Under the pieces are notes generated by a model, which did no database searches, had not been told where the DNA came from, and saw nothing but the letters and a program-made list of their open reading frames with translations. A program made the translations under genes and the position numbers. This document shows, piece by piece, positions 19,003 to 28,389 of a stretch of DNA of 64,000 bases (its first letter is position 1; each line of letters opens with the position of its first letter). The DNA comes from Prorocentrum cordatum (Eukaryota; Sar; Dinophyceae; Prorocentrales; Prorocentraceae), in NCBI GenBank assembly GCA_963575745.1, contig CAUYUJ010015696.1:87316-151315 (forward strand), written 5' to 3'.

Positions 19003-19979
19003 GCCAGGAATTCTCCGGGACGCCACACTTCTTCCTTAACGCCATGCATGTCCTGAGCGCCAAACTCCAAGGTGAGTCTCGGGAAAGCCAAGTAGGGGAT
19101 GGGCTGGATTGCTCGTTCCCTTGCATTTGTTGACTGGCTTGCGTGCGTGCGCGCTCGCTTGCTAAATCGCGCACTTACATTATTCCTTAATTGCTCTCTT
19201 GTTTCCCTGCTTGACTTTTTCTTCCATGCGGGAACGCATGGACTTCAATGTAAGCAAATGGTGTCTCATGGGCCCTGGAATATCCCAACAGAACCTCATG
19301 GGGTCCGATAGAGTCCAGTTGAACCCAATGGTGGGGAAAAAGTGGGGGGAGGGGCACGGACGTTTGAGACCCGGGCCCGTGTGTGTTGCAACCTGATTCT
19401 ATTCCAAAAACAAATGATCCTCCCCCATCCCCCTCTCCTCCTCGATCCTCGATGCTCGATGTTCGATGCTCGATCCCCCTCGTCTTCCTCGCATATTATC
19501 GGCGATATTTTCCGGCGCAGCTACTGCAGTGCCCCCGTTGTATCAATTGCAGGTGTGCAGCTCAAACAATCGAGCCGCGCTCTCCCCAGTCCCAGATGGT
19601 GATGATACGCTCTATGTGAGAACTGAAACTATGCTTCATAACGTTATTTGCGTTTCTAAACGCCGAACTCTTTTCTAAATGCAATACTTTCTTCCGAACG
19701 CTAAACTCCATGGGACTTGTGCGACTTACGGAAGTACCCTGTAAGCCACATCGTGACTTACGGGAAACTTGCATTGATATTGCAGCAGGCTTATAAGCCT
19801 TTAGTGAGTTTCCCGCACGATCTAGTGGGACGGACTCCCGACGCCATGACTGGCCACGGCGTCGAACCCCAGGGGGCTTGACCCACTCCCCCGGACGACG
19901 GGCTGGTCATTCTACTATACCGGGGCTCCAGTGACGGGGTTCCATGCAAACATGGGTCCACCAGAGCGCCTGGTCTTGC
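19001..19979. other. No gene recognised
   Basis: Mixed composition, locally AT-richer than its surroundings (19120-19300, 19600-19800). CGATGCTCGATG words repeat at 19443-19472. No conserved frame. Confidence 0.4.
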
Positions 19980-20052
19980 AGGAGGAGGAGGAGGAGGAGG
20001 AGGAGGAGGAGGAGGAGGAGGAGGAGGATGAGGATGAGGAGGAGGAGGAGGA
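19980..20052. repeat. GGA microsatellite at the 3' junction of the LINE
   Basis: About 24 GGA units with two GAT. It abuts the T-run that is the poly(A) tail of the minus-strand LINE. A matching GGA tract flanks the other end (26271-26350). Confidence 0.95.
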
Positions 20053-20073
20053 TTTTTTTATTTTTTTTTTTTT
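20053..20073 (-). other. Poly(A) tail of the LINE
   Basis: On the minus strand 20 of 21 bases are A, starting about 35 bases past the ORF2 stop and ending exactly where the TCC repeat begins. An A-tail is the expected product of target-primed reverse transcription. Confidence 0.85.
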
Positions 20074-20107
20074 CGAGGGCCCCAGGGCAGAACATCAAAC
20101 CACGGCC

Positions 20108-23100
20108 TCAGGCCGAGACTGCTGCACGAGAGGCCTCCTCTCTCAGCCGAATCCTCTCCGCCAGGGCCGACATTCCAGGTGTCGAAATCAGGCCCGAGCG
20201 GGAGGAGGAGGAGGAGGACGGTCCAGGCTCAGCTGCTTTGAGCAGGACATACCTGGCCGAGGCACGACATGTGGTGCCCTCGCTTGCAGCGACCGTGCCC
20301 CGATTCCTGTAATGGGGCGGGAGACCTCGACGGATGCGGGACAGTGCACCTCGCCCGCTGGGGCCAGGAGGTCCGCACATCCCGCCGAGGAGGTAACACC
20401 GCTTGCTGGTGAAGGCCCCACAGCGGAAACAGAAAACAGTAGGCGCACACTCGTCATCCTGCAAGAAAGTCGTGCACAGGAGGTGGCCACGCTCGCTCTC
20501 GGCACCTTGCAATCTGCGGAGCGCAGTGGGCAGGCCCTTGCAGCCGTCCATGGGTCTGCTGTCTCCAATCGCCGTCTTAAAACATCTCGAACACCTAGCG
20601 AGCGAGGGAATTTCATCGTCCCCTGGGTCCAGCACACGCCAGTCATGCCACTCAATGGCACGGTGGGCCCGAGCTTTCACCCTCGGAACCGTGGGGTCCC
20701 GAACAAACTGTAACTTGGGAAAAAGAGACAAAACAGCACCGAACATGGCAACTAGCTTTCGCAGTAGAGCCACGTCCTTGTCTAATTGCTCGAGCTCCTC
20801 AACGGGTAGCGAGGGGTGAAGAGACAAAGCATGCTTCGCCAGTCGGTCCGCGTCCTGGTTCCCAAGAGCGATTTTTCGTTCCTGGGCGGGAAGCGCGGCT
20901 ATCACTTCGTCCGACCTGTGCGCAGGCGTGTGAGCAAAAGATGCAATGCTTCGCTGGCCTGGCTCCTGGAGAGCGCGCCGCCTGAGGCCAGCGAATGCCT
21001 GTCCAGGGTCCAACTGTACGGACTGGCGCGCATTGGCTAGGTTGACAACTCCAAGACAGTCCGAGTGGGCCTCACTAAGGCCTGTGGCCACACAAGAGAG
21101 AGTGGCAGCCCCGAGGTGTTCTCCCGACTGGGCCGTCTGAGGAAGGCCAGGCCACACCGTTCCCAGAAGTCGAGCGCGAACCTCATACGGGGTCTCGCTC
21201 GACGGATCGAAGAAAACAGCAGCATACGTGGCACGATTCAGCTCACGAAAAGCAAACTGAGTAGCCGAACCATCGACAACAATGCGGGTGTTGACGGTTC
21301 GTTCACAAAACTCTTCGACCGATAGTGGCTCACCTGACGGCCCTTGGAGAAGGGGGTCGAGGTCGAGGCAAGGAGGGGGGGCCTCAGGCTGAGCCACCAT
21401 TAGCCGAGACCAAAACAGCAATTTTTCAGGCGGGCAGTTACAAGCCGCTAGCATCTCTTCGTCTGAGAGATGCTCACGGCGTGCAGCTTCGACGGTCGGG
21501 TCCGAACACAGAAACTGCCTGTGGACTATGGAATCAGGCTCCCCACAGAGGGGACACAAACCGTCCGAAACGTACCCCGAGGATTTGAGCCGATCCGCAG
21601 TCCAGCAGGCCCCAGAGAAACACGCAGAAAGCCAGTATTTCTGCCGACCGTCGAGCTTCTTAGAGCGTAGCATTCGTCTCAGGGGATCGGGTGAGACGCG
21701 GGAAGAAGTGAACATCGGAGTGGCCTGGGCCATCCTACGCTCGTGCATCCGCTGGACGCCCTCCTCTAGCAACTTATTGAGGAGAGCGGGCGAGGTGTAC
21801 AGGAGGTCAATGACGTATCCTCGCTCATCGTGCCAAACTGAGAAGTCCACCGCCTTCCAGCCGATCCTGTGCAAACATAAGAGCATCCTGTGAATGGGGC
21901 CTTTCGATTTCCGCCATCCCGTGGATTCCAGATCGAGCTCCTGAGACTGCACAACATCCCTCCATATCTGTATGTGCTGCCGAAACGAGAATGGAGAAGT
22001 AGATGGGGTGGTTATCGACCTCCAGAGGCTGGTCGCCCACTGATGGGCAGGGGCCACCGACTGTTTCCATGCAGGGTCCCCGTGTAGGACCAACTTGGCC
22101 GTCAGGGAGGCCCCCCGATGAGCTGGGTTTTTTCCTGCTAGCAAGACTCGCTGTAGAGACTGAAGCTCGGTGTCCGACATGCCTAGAACCATGGCGCCAT
22201 AGCCAGCGGCAGGGCGCACTCCAGCAGTGTAAATCTTCTGCATTCTGGATTTGTCCCGAGGAAGTTTACGACGATAGTGAGAGATCAGTTTATGTCTCTT
22301 CCTCATCATACTGAAACGCTCCTTCCTCTTGTCCATGCCTCTTTTGCAAGTTCGCCGTTGGCCTGGTGCCAAGTCCGTGCCCAGCGAGACGGCCGCGCTG
22401 GTCGCAGCCGATGGGCAGACAGCACGGAGGCGACGGCATAGGCGGTATGCCAGTCGCTGAGAAGAGGCGAAAGTGACGGCCTTGTCCTCAGCCAAGCGGA
22501 CGTTCAGCCTGTGATCAAAGACATCCTTGAGGTCAACCCCTGCTCGAACTAAGTTGGCTACAATCGCATCTTCGTCGCCGTATGCCGCCACAGTGTCATC
22601 GTCGACGTAGGACCCAAGGGAGACCTCAGGGTGCCGTTGGGACCACATGTCAAATTCAAACATCGCGTAAACCTTGACAAACACATCGTTGAAAATATCC
22701 CCAGCAGGAAGCCCAGACTCTGCAAATAGGACCAGGGGTGAGTGGTTAGCCCCCAGCCTCAGGATCCTCGGGGATCTCCAAAGGTTGTATAGGGTCTTGA
22801 TGAGCACCATGGGGATCCTCCAGAAGATGGCCCTGTCTCGGAGCCAGACCAAAATAAAGGATTCATAGTACTTCATTCCATCCCAGATAAAACCTGCCGT
22901 TACCTTGCCACGTGAAGAAGCCTGCTCCGATAAGACACTCTGGTTCCAGATGGCCGCCTCCGAGTTTTGTCCAGACCCGAAAGACCAGTAGGGCCGATGG
23001 GCCCGCTCCAGGGATTCATCACACTGACAACGGCGCAAACGTTCCCAGACGCGAACTGGGGATCCCAAGAGGAGAATGGGGCGTAGTCCTCCCTTAGGCT

Positions 23101-24940
23101 TCTCCAAGAGGGGCATCAGCATCCACAACAGCTGCGCTGGGAACAGGCCAAGGCGCTCGATCGCCTCATAGAGCATCGCCAGGACCTCCAGCCCTAGGTC
23201 GCTCAAGCATGCGAAGTGCCTGGGGTGGTAGCCGTCGAGCGACTGCGAAGTGTAGCGGCTAAAAGAGCGCGATGCTGCTCGTATCTCCGACGGGCTCGCG
23301 CGTGGGAAACAATCTCGATTCGGTATCCAGGCCGACGGCGGAGACATACTGGCATTCCAGAACTCGCCTAGCTTGATGGTCTCGGAGGCCAAAAGGCTCT
23401 GGGGGTCCGATGTGAAGATCCCTGGGGAGCGCTCAACGATAGTGGGCTGCCACTTTCTCTGAACCTTCGTGAACCTATGCATGGGTCTCGCAGAGCCTGC
23501 AAGCGACTTATCCTGCCATGCGTCCCAAGATTCGCGTGAAAGTTTGTCGCCATTGTTGATGGCCTCTTCATAGTCGGCCTGGATATCTTCCAAAAACTGG
23601 GTGGCTCGATCGCGCCACGACTGCTCCGAGGGTCGGTCTGCGCTCCATGATATCGCTATCTCGCGCATGGCGCGCAAGGTGGCGTCTAGCCTTGGATTCA
23701 AACCTTCGCCTGGGCAGGAGTGTTGCAACACAACCTGGAGGTGCTGGCAAGCATACAGGTCGCAATCCTCAGCGGCGACCGAGTTAAACATCTCAGTGAA
23801 CGTCTGAAAAACCCATTTCCAACCTGCGATAACCTGGAGTGTATCATCTGGGTTCTTCGGGCGGTAGAAAACTGAAACCCAAGAGGCCTTGATCGTTCTG
23901 CTCCTTTCTCCTAAATATTTGGCCTCCGTGCCTAAAACTCTGTGCAGCTCCACCTCGGCACAGTCGACAAAGTGACCCCAGGCATTCGACAGCACTGCCC
24001 AGGCCTCTGTCGCAGCAGCATGCATACTGGTGGCGATCGCGTGCGCCGCGTGCATCATGGCACCGCTCCACTCGACAGGTGACGGAGACGGTCCGAACGG
24101 CGGATCGACTGGCAGACGTTGGTGAGTGCGGTGTACAAGCTGCTTTAAACGGAGTGTGTCACCTCGGAACTCAGCGCGAACAGGACGGTGAGGTTTTACT
24201 TCCCAGGAGGTGTCCGCCGATACCAGGGTAACCAGATGGGCGATCCCAGGACCCATCACAAAATAGTCAATCACACTGTTCGAAGTCGGGGAGCGACAGG
24301 TGAACGCCCGCGGTGACAGGATGAGCATACCTAGCTTCCGAAGGAATCCAGATGCTTCCAGGACCTCAGGACTCATATTCCAATCTCCTCCCAAGATCGT
24401 GTGCGTCGGGTCGGTGATCGACTGACCTATCGACTTCAAAATCCCCAGGTTGGCCTCGCAAAGGCCCTCAGCGGACCGCATATAGACCGAGTAAAGCGAC
24501 AAAACAGGCCACCCAGGGAACTCAATCAAGACCTTGACGACTCTGTGGGCACATATGCACCCGTTGCCTTCAGCGGGCCATCGAAGTCCCACTGCTAGTC
24601 GTGCGAATACTGCTACTCCCGATGATAACTTCCCAGACTCAGCATTGATACGAGCAGGAAGAATGAGAGAGTGCCAGCCGAGCGAGCGAGCTGCAGCTGT
24701 GGCCTGACCGACGAACTCCTCGCTGATGCCAACCTCTTGGGCACGCAGCACGACAGCGTCCGTCTCGGCCAAACGTCGGCGCAGAGTGCGCCAGCATGAG
24801 CCGTTGAACGACTCCAAAAAATACTTGCGAACGTCACTATCTGTCGGTGATCTATCGGGCGCCCCCTTCAGCGGGGGAACTGGAACACCTGAGGTGGATA
24901 GTGGAACCCCTGAGAGCAAAGGTACTGCTAAGCCCAACAT
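20108..24940 (-). CDS. LINE ORF2: AP-type endonuclease, reverse transcriptase, CCHC finger, RNase H, Cys-rich tail
   Basis: 1610 aa if translation starts at the ATG at 24940. Endonuclease (about residues 55-260): catalytic Glu in RAQEVG (about 24734), GDWNMS (about 24380), VIDYFVMG (about 24265) and PHRPV (about 24185), where most relatives have SDHxPV. RT (about 500-860): YTSQSLDGYHPRHF, LEKPKGGLRPI, the motif A Asp in WDGMKYYESF (about 22875), SGLPAGDIFND and YVDDDTV (22590-22609). Then a C-x2-C-x8-H-x4-C finger (about 21500-21560). RNase H: VVDGSAT, SGEHLG, AHSDCLG and GNQDADRLAK give the D-E-D-D set (21280 to 20835). The tail has CFRCG..C..C and GRGAL before the stop at 20108-20110. It nicks target DNA and copies the element RNA in the nucleus. 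No frameshift or missing catalytic residue seen, apart from the PHRPV variant. Confidence 0.95.
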   Translation of the reverse strand: MLGLAVPLLSGVPLSTSGVPVPPLKGAPDRSPTDSDVRKYFLESFNGSCWRTLRRRLAETDAVVLRAQEVGISEEFVGQATAAARSLGWHSLILPARINAESGKLSSGVAVFARLAVGLRWPAEGNGCICAHRVVKVLIEFPGWPVLSLYSVYMRSAEGLCEANLGILKSIGQSITDPTHTILGGDWNMSPEVLEASGFLRKLGMLILSPRAFTCRSPTSNSVIDYFVMGPGIAHLVTLVSADTSWEVKPHRPVRAEFRGDTLRLKQLVHRTHQRLPVDPPFGPSPSPVEWSGAMMHAAHAIATSMHAAATEAWAVLSNAWGHFVDCAEVELHRVLGTEAKYLGERSRTIKASWVSVFYRPKNPDDTLQVIAGWKWVFQTFTEMFNSVAAEDCDLYACQHLQVVLQHSCPGEGLNPRLDATLRAMREIAISWSADRPSEQSWRDRATQFLEDIQADYEEAINNGDKLSRESWDAWQDKSLAGSARPMHRFTKVQRKWQPTIVERSPGIFTSDPQSLLASETIKLGEFWNASMSPPSAWIPNRDCFPRASPSEIRAASRSFSRYTSQSLDGYHPRHFACLSDLGLEVLAMLYEAIERLGLFPAQLLWMLMPLLEKPKGGLRPILLLGSPVRVWERLRRCQCDESLERAHRPYWSFGSGQNSEAAIWNQSVLSEQASSRGKVTAGFIWDGMKYYESFILVWLRDRAIFWRIPMVLIKTLYNLWRSPRILRLGANHSPLVLFAESGLPAGDIFNDVFVKVYAMFEFDMWSQRHPEVSLGSYVDDDTVAAYGDEDAIVANLVRAGVDLKDVFDHRLNVRLAEDKAVTFASSQRLAYRLCRRLRAVCPSAATSAAVSLGTDLAPGQRRTCKRGMDKRKERFSMMRKRHKLISHYRRKLPRDKSRMQKIYTAGVRPAAGYGAMVLGMSDTELQSLQRVLLAGKNPAHRGASLTAKLVLHGDPAWKQSVAPAHQWATSLWRSITTPSTSPFSFRQHIQIWRDVVQSQELDLESTGWRKSKGPIHRMLLCLHRIGWKAVDFSVWHDERGYVIDLLYTSPALLNKLLEEGVQRMHERRMAQATPMFTSSRVSPDPLRRMLRSKKLDGRQKYWLSACFSGACWTADRLKSSGYVSDGLCPLCGEPDSIVHRQFLCSDPTVEAARREHLSDEEMLAACNCPPEKLLFWSRLMVAQPEAPPPCLDLDPLLQGPSGEPLSVEEFCERTVNTRIVVDGSATQFAFRELNRATYAAVFFDPSSETPYEVRARLLGTVWPGLPQTAQSGEHLGAATLSCVATGLSEAHSDCLGVVNLANARQSVQLDPGQAFAGLRRRALQEPGQRSIASFAHTPAHRSDEVIAALPAQERKIALGNQDADRLAKHALSLHPSLPVEELEQLDKDVALLRKLVAMFGAVLSLFPKLQFVRDPTVPRVKARAHRAIEWHDWRVLDPGDDEIPSLARCSRCFKTAIGDSRPMDGCKGLPTALRRLQGAESERGHLLCTTFLQDDECAPTVFCFRCGAFTSKRCYLLGGMCGPPGPSGRGALSRIRRGLPPHYRNRGTVAASEGTTCRASARYVLLKAAEPGPSSSSSSRSGLISTPGMSALAERIRLREEASRAAVSA

Positions 24941-24947
24941 AGTGTCA
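24940..24947 (-). promoter_or_regulatory. Stop-restart junction between ORF1 and ORF2
   Basis: On the minus strand the ORF1 stop TGA (24947-24945) is followed after CACT by ATG (24940-24938): TGACACTATG. The two frames differ by one. A 4-base gap with no other nearby ORF2 start is typical of termination-reinitiation as in other two-ORF LINEs. The ORF2 frame is also open upstream through ORF1, so frameshifting cannot be excluded from sequence alone. Confidence 0.7.
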
Positions 24948-26096
24948 CCCACACTTTTGCTTCTTAGCTTTGACCCCCATCTCTCGAAGGAGATTGGCGA
25001 AAACTTCGGCGTGATCCTCCTCCTCTTTCCGTGCGGCCGAAAGAAGTAGCTGAATCTTTTCTCCTTCCAAATCCTCCAAGTCCATATCTTCAGGGACGGG
25101 TATGCTTTGGTGGGAAGCCCCTCCTCCCTCAGTGGCGGGGGAAGGTGGGGCAGTGGGAGTAGCAGGTGCAGGCCCCGAGGCCTCCTGCTTGACCTTGTGC
25201 TGCGCCCGCAGCAGCTCCTGGAACTTGATGAAACACGGCGAGGCGACCATCTGCTGCACCTCATCGGGGGCGGATGCGAGGATGTCAGGGTGGAGCTCAA
25301 ACTTGGGCTCCGTGGACGGGTCCTGTGACGGAGCCACCTCCTGCACCATGCTGCGCAGCTCCACCTGGTACGCCGAGATCTCGACCTGTGTGGCCCTGAT
25401 CTTCTCGCGCTGCAGTTGAAGGCGCTCCTGAGCCTCCTTGACAGCCTTCTCCTGCTCGACCATCTCCTCCTGCAGCTTGGACAACTTCTGCTGGGAGCGC
25501 GCCAACTTGTGGCCGAGGGTGTTGTGCCTGGTGACGGCAGGCTTGCGATCCGTGATCGACTTGCGCACAGCCAGCAGCTCAGACTCCATCTGCGACTGCA
25601 CCGCTGAGTCGCCGAGGGCCGTGCACTTCTTGATTGCGCCGAGGGCCTCCTCAAGGGCGTCGGCCTTGGCGCGGATGGCTGCGAGCTCGGCATCGCCGTC
25701 AGCGGCGTCGTCGCCGCCAGGGCCGGCAGCCGCAGGGGGCTTGCGGCCGCCCGCATCACCTCCCGCACCGCGTTGGCCTCCACCTCCATTGGATGTGAGG
25801 GCGGCCACCTGCTTGGTGAGGGCCTCCAGCTGCTTCTCCAACTTCGACGAGGACGAAGGAGGTCCGCCAGCCCATGCACCGCGAGGACGAGCGCCACCAT
25901 CACGAGGGGCAGGCACAGGACCTTGCGCTCTGGCCTTGGCCGCCGCCGACTTGGCGCGCTGCGTGATCGCCTGGGGCGCTGGCTTGCCGCAGGCGCAGCG
26001 GATGCGGGACGCCCAGTTCTGGTTGCGCCCGCAGCCAGGGCATCCCCAGGTGGGGAAGCGCGGACCCGCGAGCACGTCATCGACATCGCGTCCCAT
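24945..26096 (-). CDS. LINE ORF1: RanBP2-type zinc finger and coiled-coil protein
   Basis: 383 aa from the ATG at 26096 (MGRDVDDVLAG). I chose this start because upstream in-frame sequence is the TCC repeat. Residues about 16-42 carry WGCPGCGRNQNWASRIRCAC, a W-x-C-x2-C-x4-N-x6-C-x-C finger of the RanBP2/Ran-binding type, which usually binds single-stranded RNA. A Gly/Ala/Pro-rich linker follows, then a long heptad-rich coiled coil (about residues 165-270, with LGHKLARSQQKLSKLQEEM and following), then an acidic Pro-rich tail ending KAKKQKCG. The role is probably RNA binding and particle formation, as for other LINE ORF1 proteins. The frame is intact and its stop lies 4 bases before ORF2. Confidence 0.85.
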   Translation of the reverse strand: MGRDVDDVLAGPRFPTWGCPGCGRNQNWASRIRCACGKPAPQAITQRAKSAAAKARAQGPVPAPRDGGARPRGAWAGGPPSSSSKLEKQLEALTKQVAALTSNGGGGQRGAGGDAGGRKPPAAAGPGGDDAADGDAELAAIRAKADALEEALGAIKKCTALGDSAVQSQMESELLAVRKSITDRKPAVTRHNTLGHKLARSQQKLSKLQEEMVEQEKAVKEAQERLQLQREKIRATQVEISAYQVELRSMVQEVAPSQDPSTEPKFELHPDILASAPDEVQQMVASPCFIKFQELLRAQHKVKQEASGPAPATPTAPPSPATEGGGASHQSIPVPEDMDLEDLEGEKIQLLLSAARKEEEDHAEVFANLLREMGVKAKKQKCG

Positions 26097-26241
26097 GGGA
26101 GGGCTGCCTCCGCCTGAGACGTAAGATTGCTCCCACAGGAGCTCACTGAAAGCGTGAGGGTTGAGATCCCTCGAACTGAAGGGAAACAAGCCACAATGAC
26201 TCGCGAGAGCGACTGCCGCTCTGAAGACTGCTCTCGCAAGC

Positions 26242-26257
26242 CCAGAAAAAATCTGGG
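26242..26257 (-). other. Short perfect hairpin near the LINE 5' end
   Basis: CCCAGA, AAAAA (TTTTT on the sense strand), TCTGGG: a 6 bp stem with a 5-base loop about 13 bases inside the 5' junction. It could be a 5' UTR structure; no function shown. Confidence 0.4.
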
Positions 26258-26270
26258 CCAGAACGGCTGA

Positions 26271-26350
26271 GGAGGAGGAGGAGGAGGAGGAGGAGGAGGA
26301 GGAGGAGGGAGGGAGGAGGAGGAGGAGGAGGAGGAGGAGGGAGGGAGGAG
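26271..26350. repeat. GGA microsatellite at the 5' junction of the LINE
   Basis: GGA units with three GGAGGGA slips. It continues the microsatellite seen on the 3' side (19980-20052). Confidence 0.95.
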
Positions 26351-26384
26351 TGCAGGACCAGGGCTGCACTGACCTGGGCTTGGG

Positions 26385-26662
26385 TGCAAGATCCTGCAAC
26401 ATCCTGCGTGATTTTTTGCGGGGCCCTGCGACGCCCGACCGGCCCACGTCTGGACTAGCCCGGATGAGTAGCTTCCCGGCTCGCGCCTCGGGCGCGCCCA
26501 GACTAGACCGGACTTACCCCGGCCACGTCTGGATTAGCCCGGATCAGTAGATTCCCGGCTCGCGCCTCGGGCGCGCCCAGACCAGACCGGCCTTACCCCG
26601 GACCGCAAGGATCACGGACTTGCCCCGGATAGCAGCTATCCCGGGCGCCCAGGGGGGGGCCT
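26385..26662. repeat. Dispersed family C with a 79 bp tandem
   Basis: CACGTCTGGA[C/T]TAGCCCGGAT..GGGCGCGCCCAGA occurs at 26445 and 26524. Flanking words (AAGATCCTGCAACATCCTGCGTG, ACCCCGGACCGCAAGGAT, GGGCGCCCAGGGGGGGGCCTT) match 18090-18245. Confidence 0.8.
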
Positions 26663-26987
26663 TGATTGCAGTCGGGGCGTTGACCTAAGGAATCCTGAAT
26701 AAGGAACGAGGCCCCTTTCTTCCATGAGTTAAATTTCGATTCCCCATCGAAAACCTGAGGACAACCTGAGGCAAGCTGCCAAACAATTAAGGAACACGGA
26801 GCCCCTCCCCAACGAAAAGGGTTCCTTGTTCAGCGCCCCGACTGTAGTAGCTTCCCGATGCCAGAGACCGCTCGCGGCGGCCAGGGGGCCCTGCGAGGGC
26901 TCCCTGGAGGCCGAACGCGGCAACAGACCCGTCCGCCTCGGCTCTGCGCACGACGCGCGGAGATCCAGCTGCTTCTCTGCCGTCGGG
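26663..26987. other. No gene recognised
   Basis: Spacer between family C and the CCTTCC array; overlapping low-complexity frames only. Confidence 0.4.
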
Positions 26988-27134
26988 GGAACCTTCCTGA
27001 AACCTGCCTCCTGGAACCTTCCAAAAAACCTTCCGAGAACCTTCCAAAAAACCTTCCAAAAAACCTTCCAGGACTCCTGGAACCTTCCAAAAAATCTTCC
27101 TAGAACCTTCCTCAGGAAGGTTTCAGGAGGCGGG
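26988..27134. repeat. GAACCTTCCAAAAAACCTTCC array with inverted end
   Basis: Repeats of AACCTTCCAAAAA and CTCCTGGAACCTTCC, closed by AGGAAGGTTTCAGGAGG, which complements CCTTCCTGAAACCTGCCTCC at the start, so the tract can fold back. Confidence 0.75.
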
Positions 27135-27539
27135 ACTCTATCCATGACCACCGCCTGGGGACCGACGTCCTGGTGCCCCGGAGGGGCGGTGGATATGGAT
27201 ATGTGTTGGCCCCCGGGGGCCCGAAAAGATCCACATCCACCGCCTCTGGAGGTGTGCGGAGATCGACCCCCCCGGCGGTGGTTATGGATAAATCCCCGCC
27301 TCGGAACAGAAGCTGCCGCTGGCTGCCGCCTCAGGAAGGCCTCTTCATGGCGCGATCCACGGACGAACGAGCACCACGAGGCGCGCGCACTGCAAGCCGT
27401 AGAAACGCGAGGGGGAAAAGAAAAGCTTGCCTGGATTTGGGTCAGCCTCCCTCTGTTTTTGCCAGTGCACCTCCCTCCAGACAGCGGGGCGAACATGTGT
27501 GGCGCCATGCGCAGCGCCAAAGGCACGACTGCTAGTTTA
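27135..27539. other. No gene recognised
   Basis: CCACCGCC.. and GGCGGTGG words form short inverted pairs (27135-27300). No conserved frame. Confidence 0.35.
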
Positions 27540-27704
27540 ACTGAAGGGGCCCCAGGACACACAAATAAATACACACAAATAAAAAGATTCCCATATTTTC
27601 TTATATTTTCTGTGTTTTTGTCTTCCCTCCCACTTCCCATATTTTCCTATATTTCCCTGGGGATCGACGATTAATTGTGTCTGTGTTTTTTCCCTCCTGA
27701 TTAA
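27540..27704. repeat. Dispersed repeat family A, copy 2
   Basis: Matches 6791-6960 from CTGAAGGGGCCCC through CCATATTTTC words and GATCGACGATTAATTGTG to CCCTCCTGA. Confidence 0.75.
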
Positions 27705-27734
27705 CTGCCAATCATCAAAAGAGACGCGCCAAAC

Positions 27735-27790
27735 GAGCAAGCCCGGCTGCGTGAATAAGCCTCGCCGGTATGCTGCTGCCCTGGTTGATC
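27735..27790. repeat. Dispersed repeat family E, copy 1
   Basis: GAGCAAGCCCGGCTGCGTGAATAAGCCTCGCCGGTATGC[T/C]GCTGCCCTG-type sequence. The second copy is at 33473-33530. Confidence 0.7.
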
Positions 27791-28389
27791 ACTGCGCAGA
27801 CCCTCCAATACGCCCCCCCAAACCTCCCCCACCCACCCAACCTCCCACCCTCCCTCCCTGAAATCATCAAGCAGGCGCACCATGAGCACTCCTCACGGTG
27901 GACGCCCTGCTCGAAAGAGCGAATGATCGATCGAGGATCGAAGATAAAAAATCGAGGATCGCTGCCAATGTGAGCCACAAATGCCAGCTGACGCTACGGC
28001 ACAGGAAGTGACACAGAAACTCTGCGCATGATGAAAACGAGCCCCATCAGCGCAGGAAGCTGGACAAGTCATGGAAGCAAACTCGGCTGCTTAAGTTAAC
28101 AGTGCGCAGACACCAAGCAACGCATCCTGCTGGTTGCCTTGGCCAGTGCGCCTTCGTACAGACAAAGGCATGCAAAGCTGTGTGGCGTCGTGCGGTGCGC
28201 CCAATGCGCGACTGGGTTACTGGCTCATCAAAACAATCCGCCGACCCCTTGGGGATCATCGGCGTGTGAACTGCTTCCCCCTCCCCAGACCCCTCCCCCC
28301 GGAGCCTGGTCCGGTCGATTTTGAAGGGGGTGGGGGCCGTCCGGCCCGAGCTCATCAAGGGGGTCCGGCCCTTCCCGGGCCCCTTTTGT
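27791..28389. other. No gene recognised
   Basis: C-rich at 27815-27860 and 28270-28310; ATCGAGGATCGA words at 27925-27960. No conserved frame. Confidence 0.4.

Larger units (their letters stand above)
20053..26270 (-). mobile_element. Near-complete two-ORF LINE (non-LTR retrotransposon) inserted in a GGA/TCC microsatellite
   Basis: 6.2 kb, minus strand: 5' UTR of about 175 bases, ORF1 (26096-24945), 4-base spacer, ORF2 (24940-20108), a 3' UTR of about 35 bases and a poly(A) tract (T-run 20053-20073). Both ORFs are uninterrupted and all catalytic motifs I looked for are recognisable, so the copy is young or selected. Both borders are GGA/TCC repeats. The domain order EN-RT-zinc finger-RNase H recalls I-like LINE clades, and the Cys-rich C-terminus resembles other dinoflagellate LINEs. 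Confidence 0.93.

Noticed and set aside
20108-26389. A single 2093-codon protein starting at 26389
   Set aside because: The first 480 codons are the TCC repeat and an out-of-frame reading of ORF1. The real ORF2 start is the ATG at 24940, just after the ORF1 stop.
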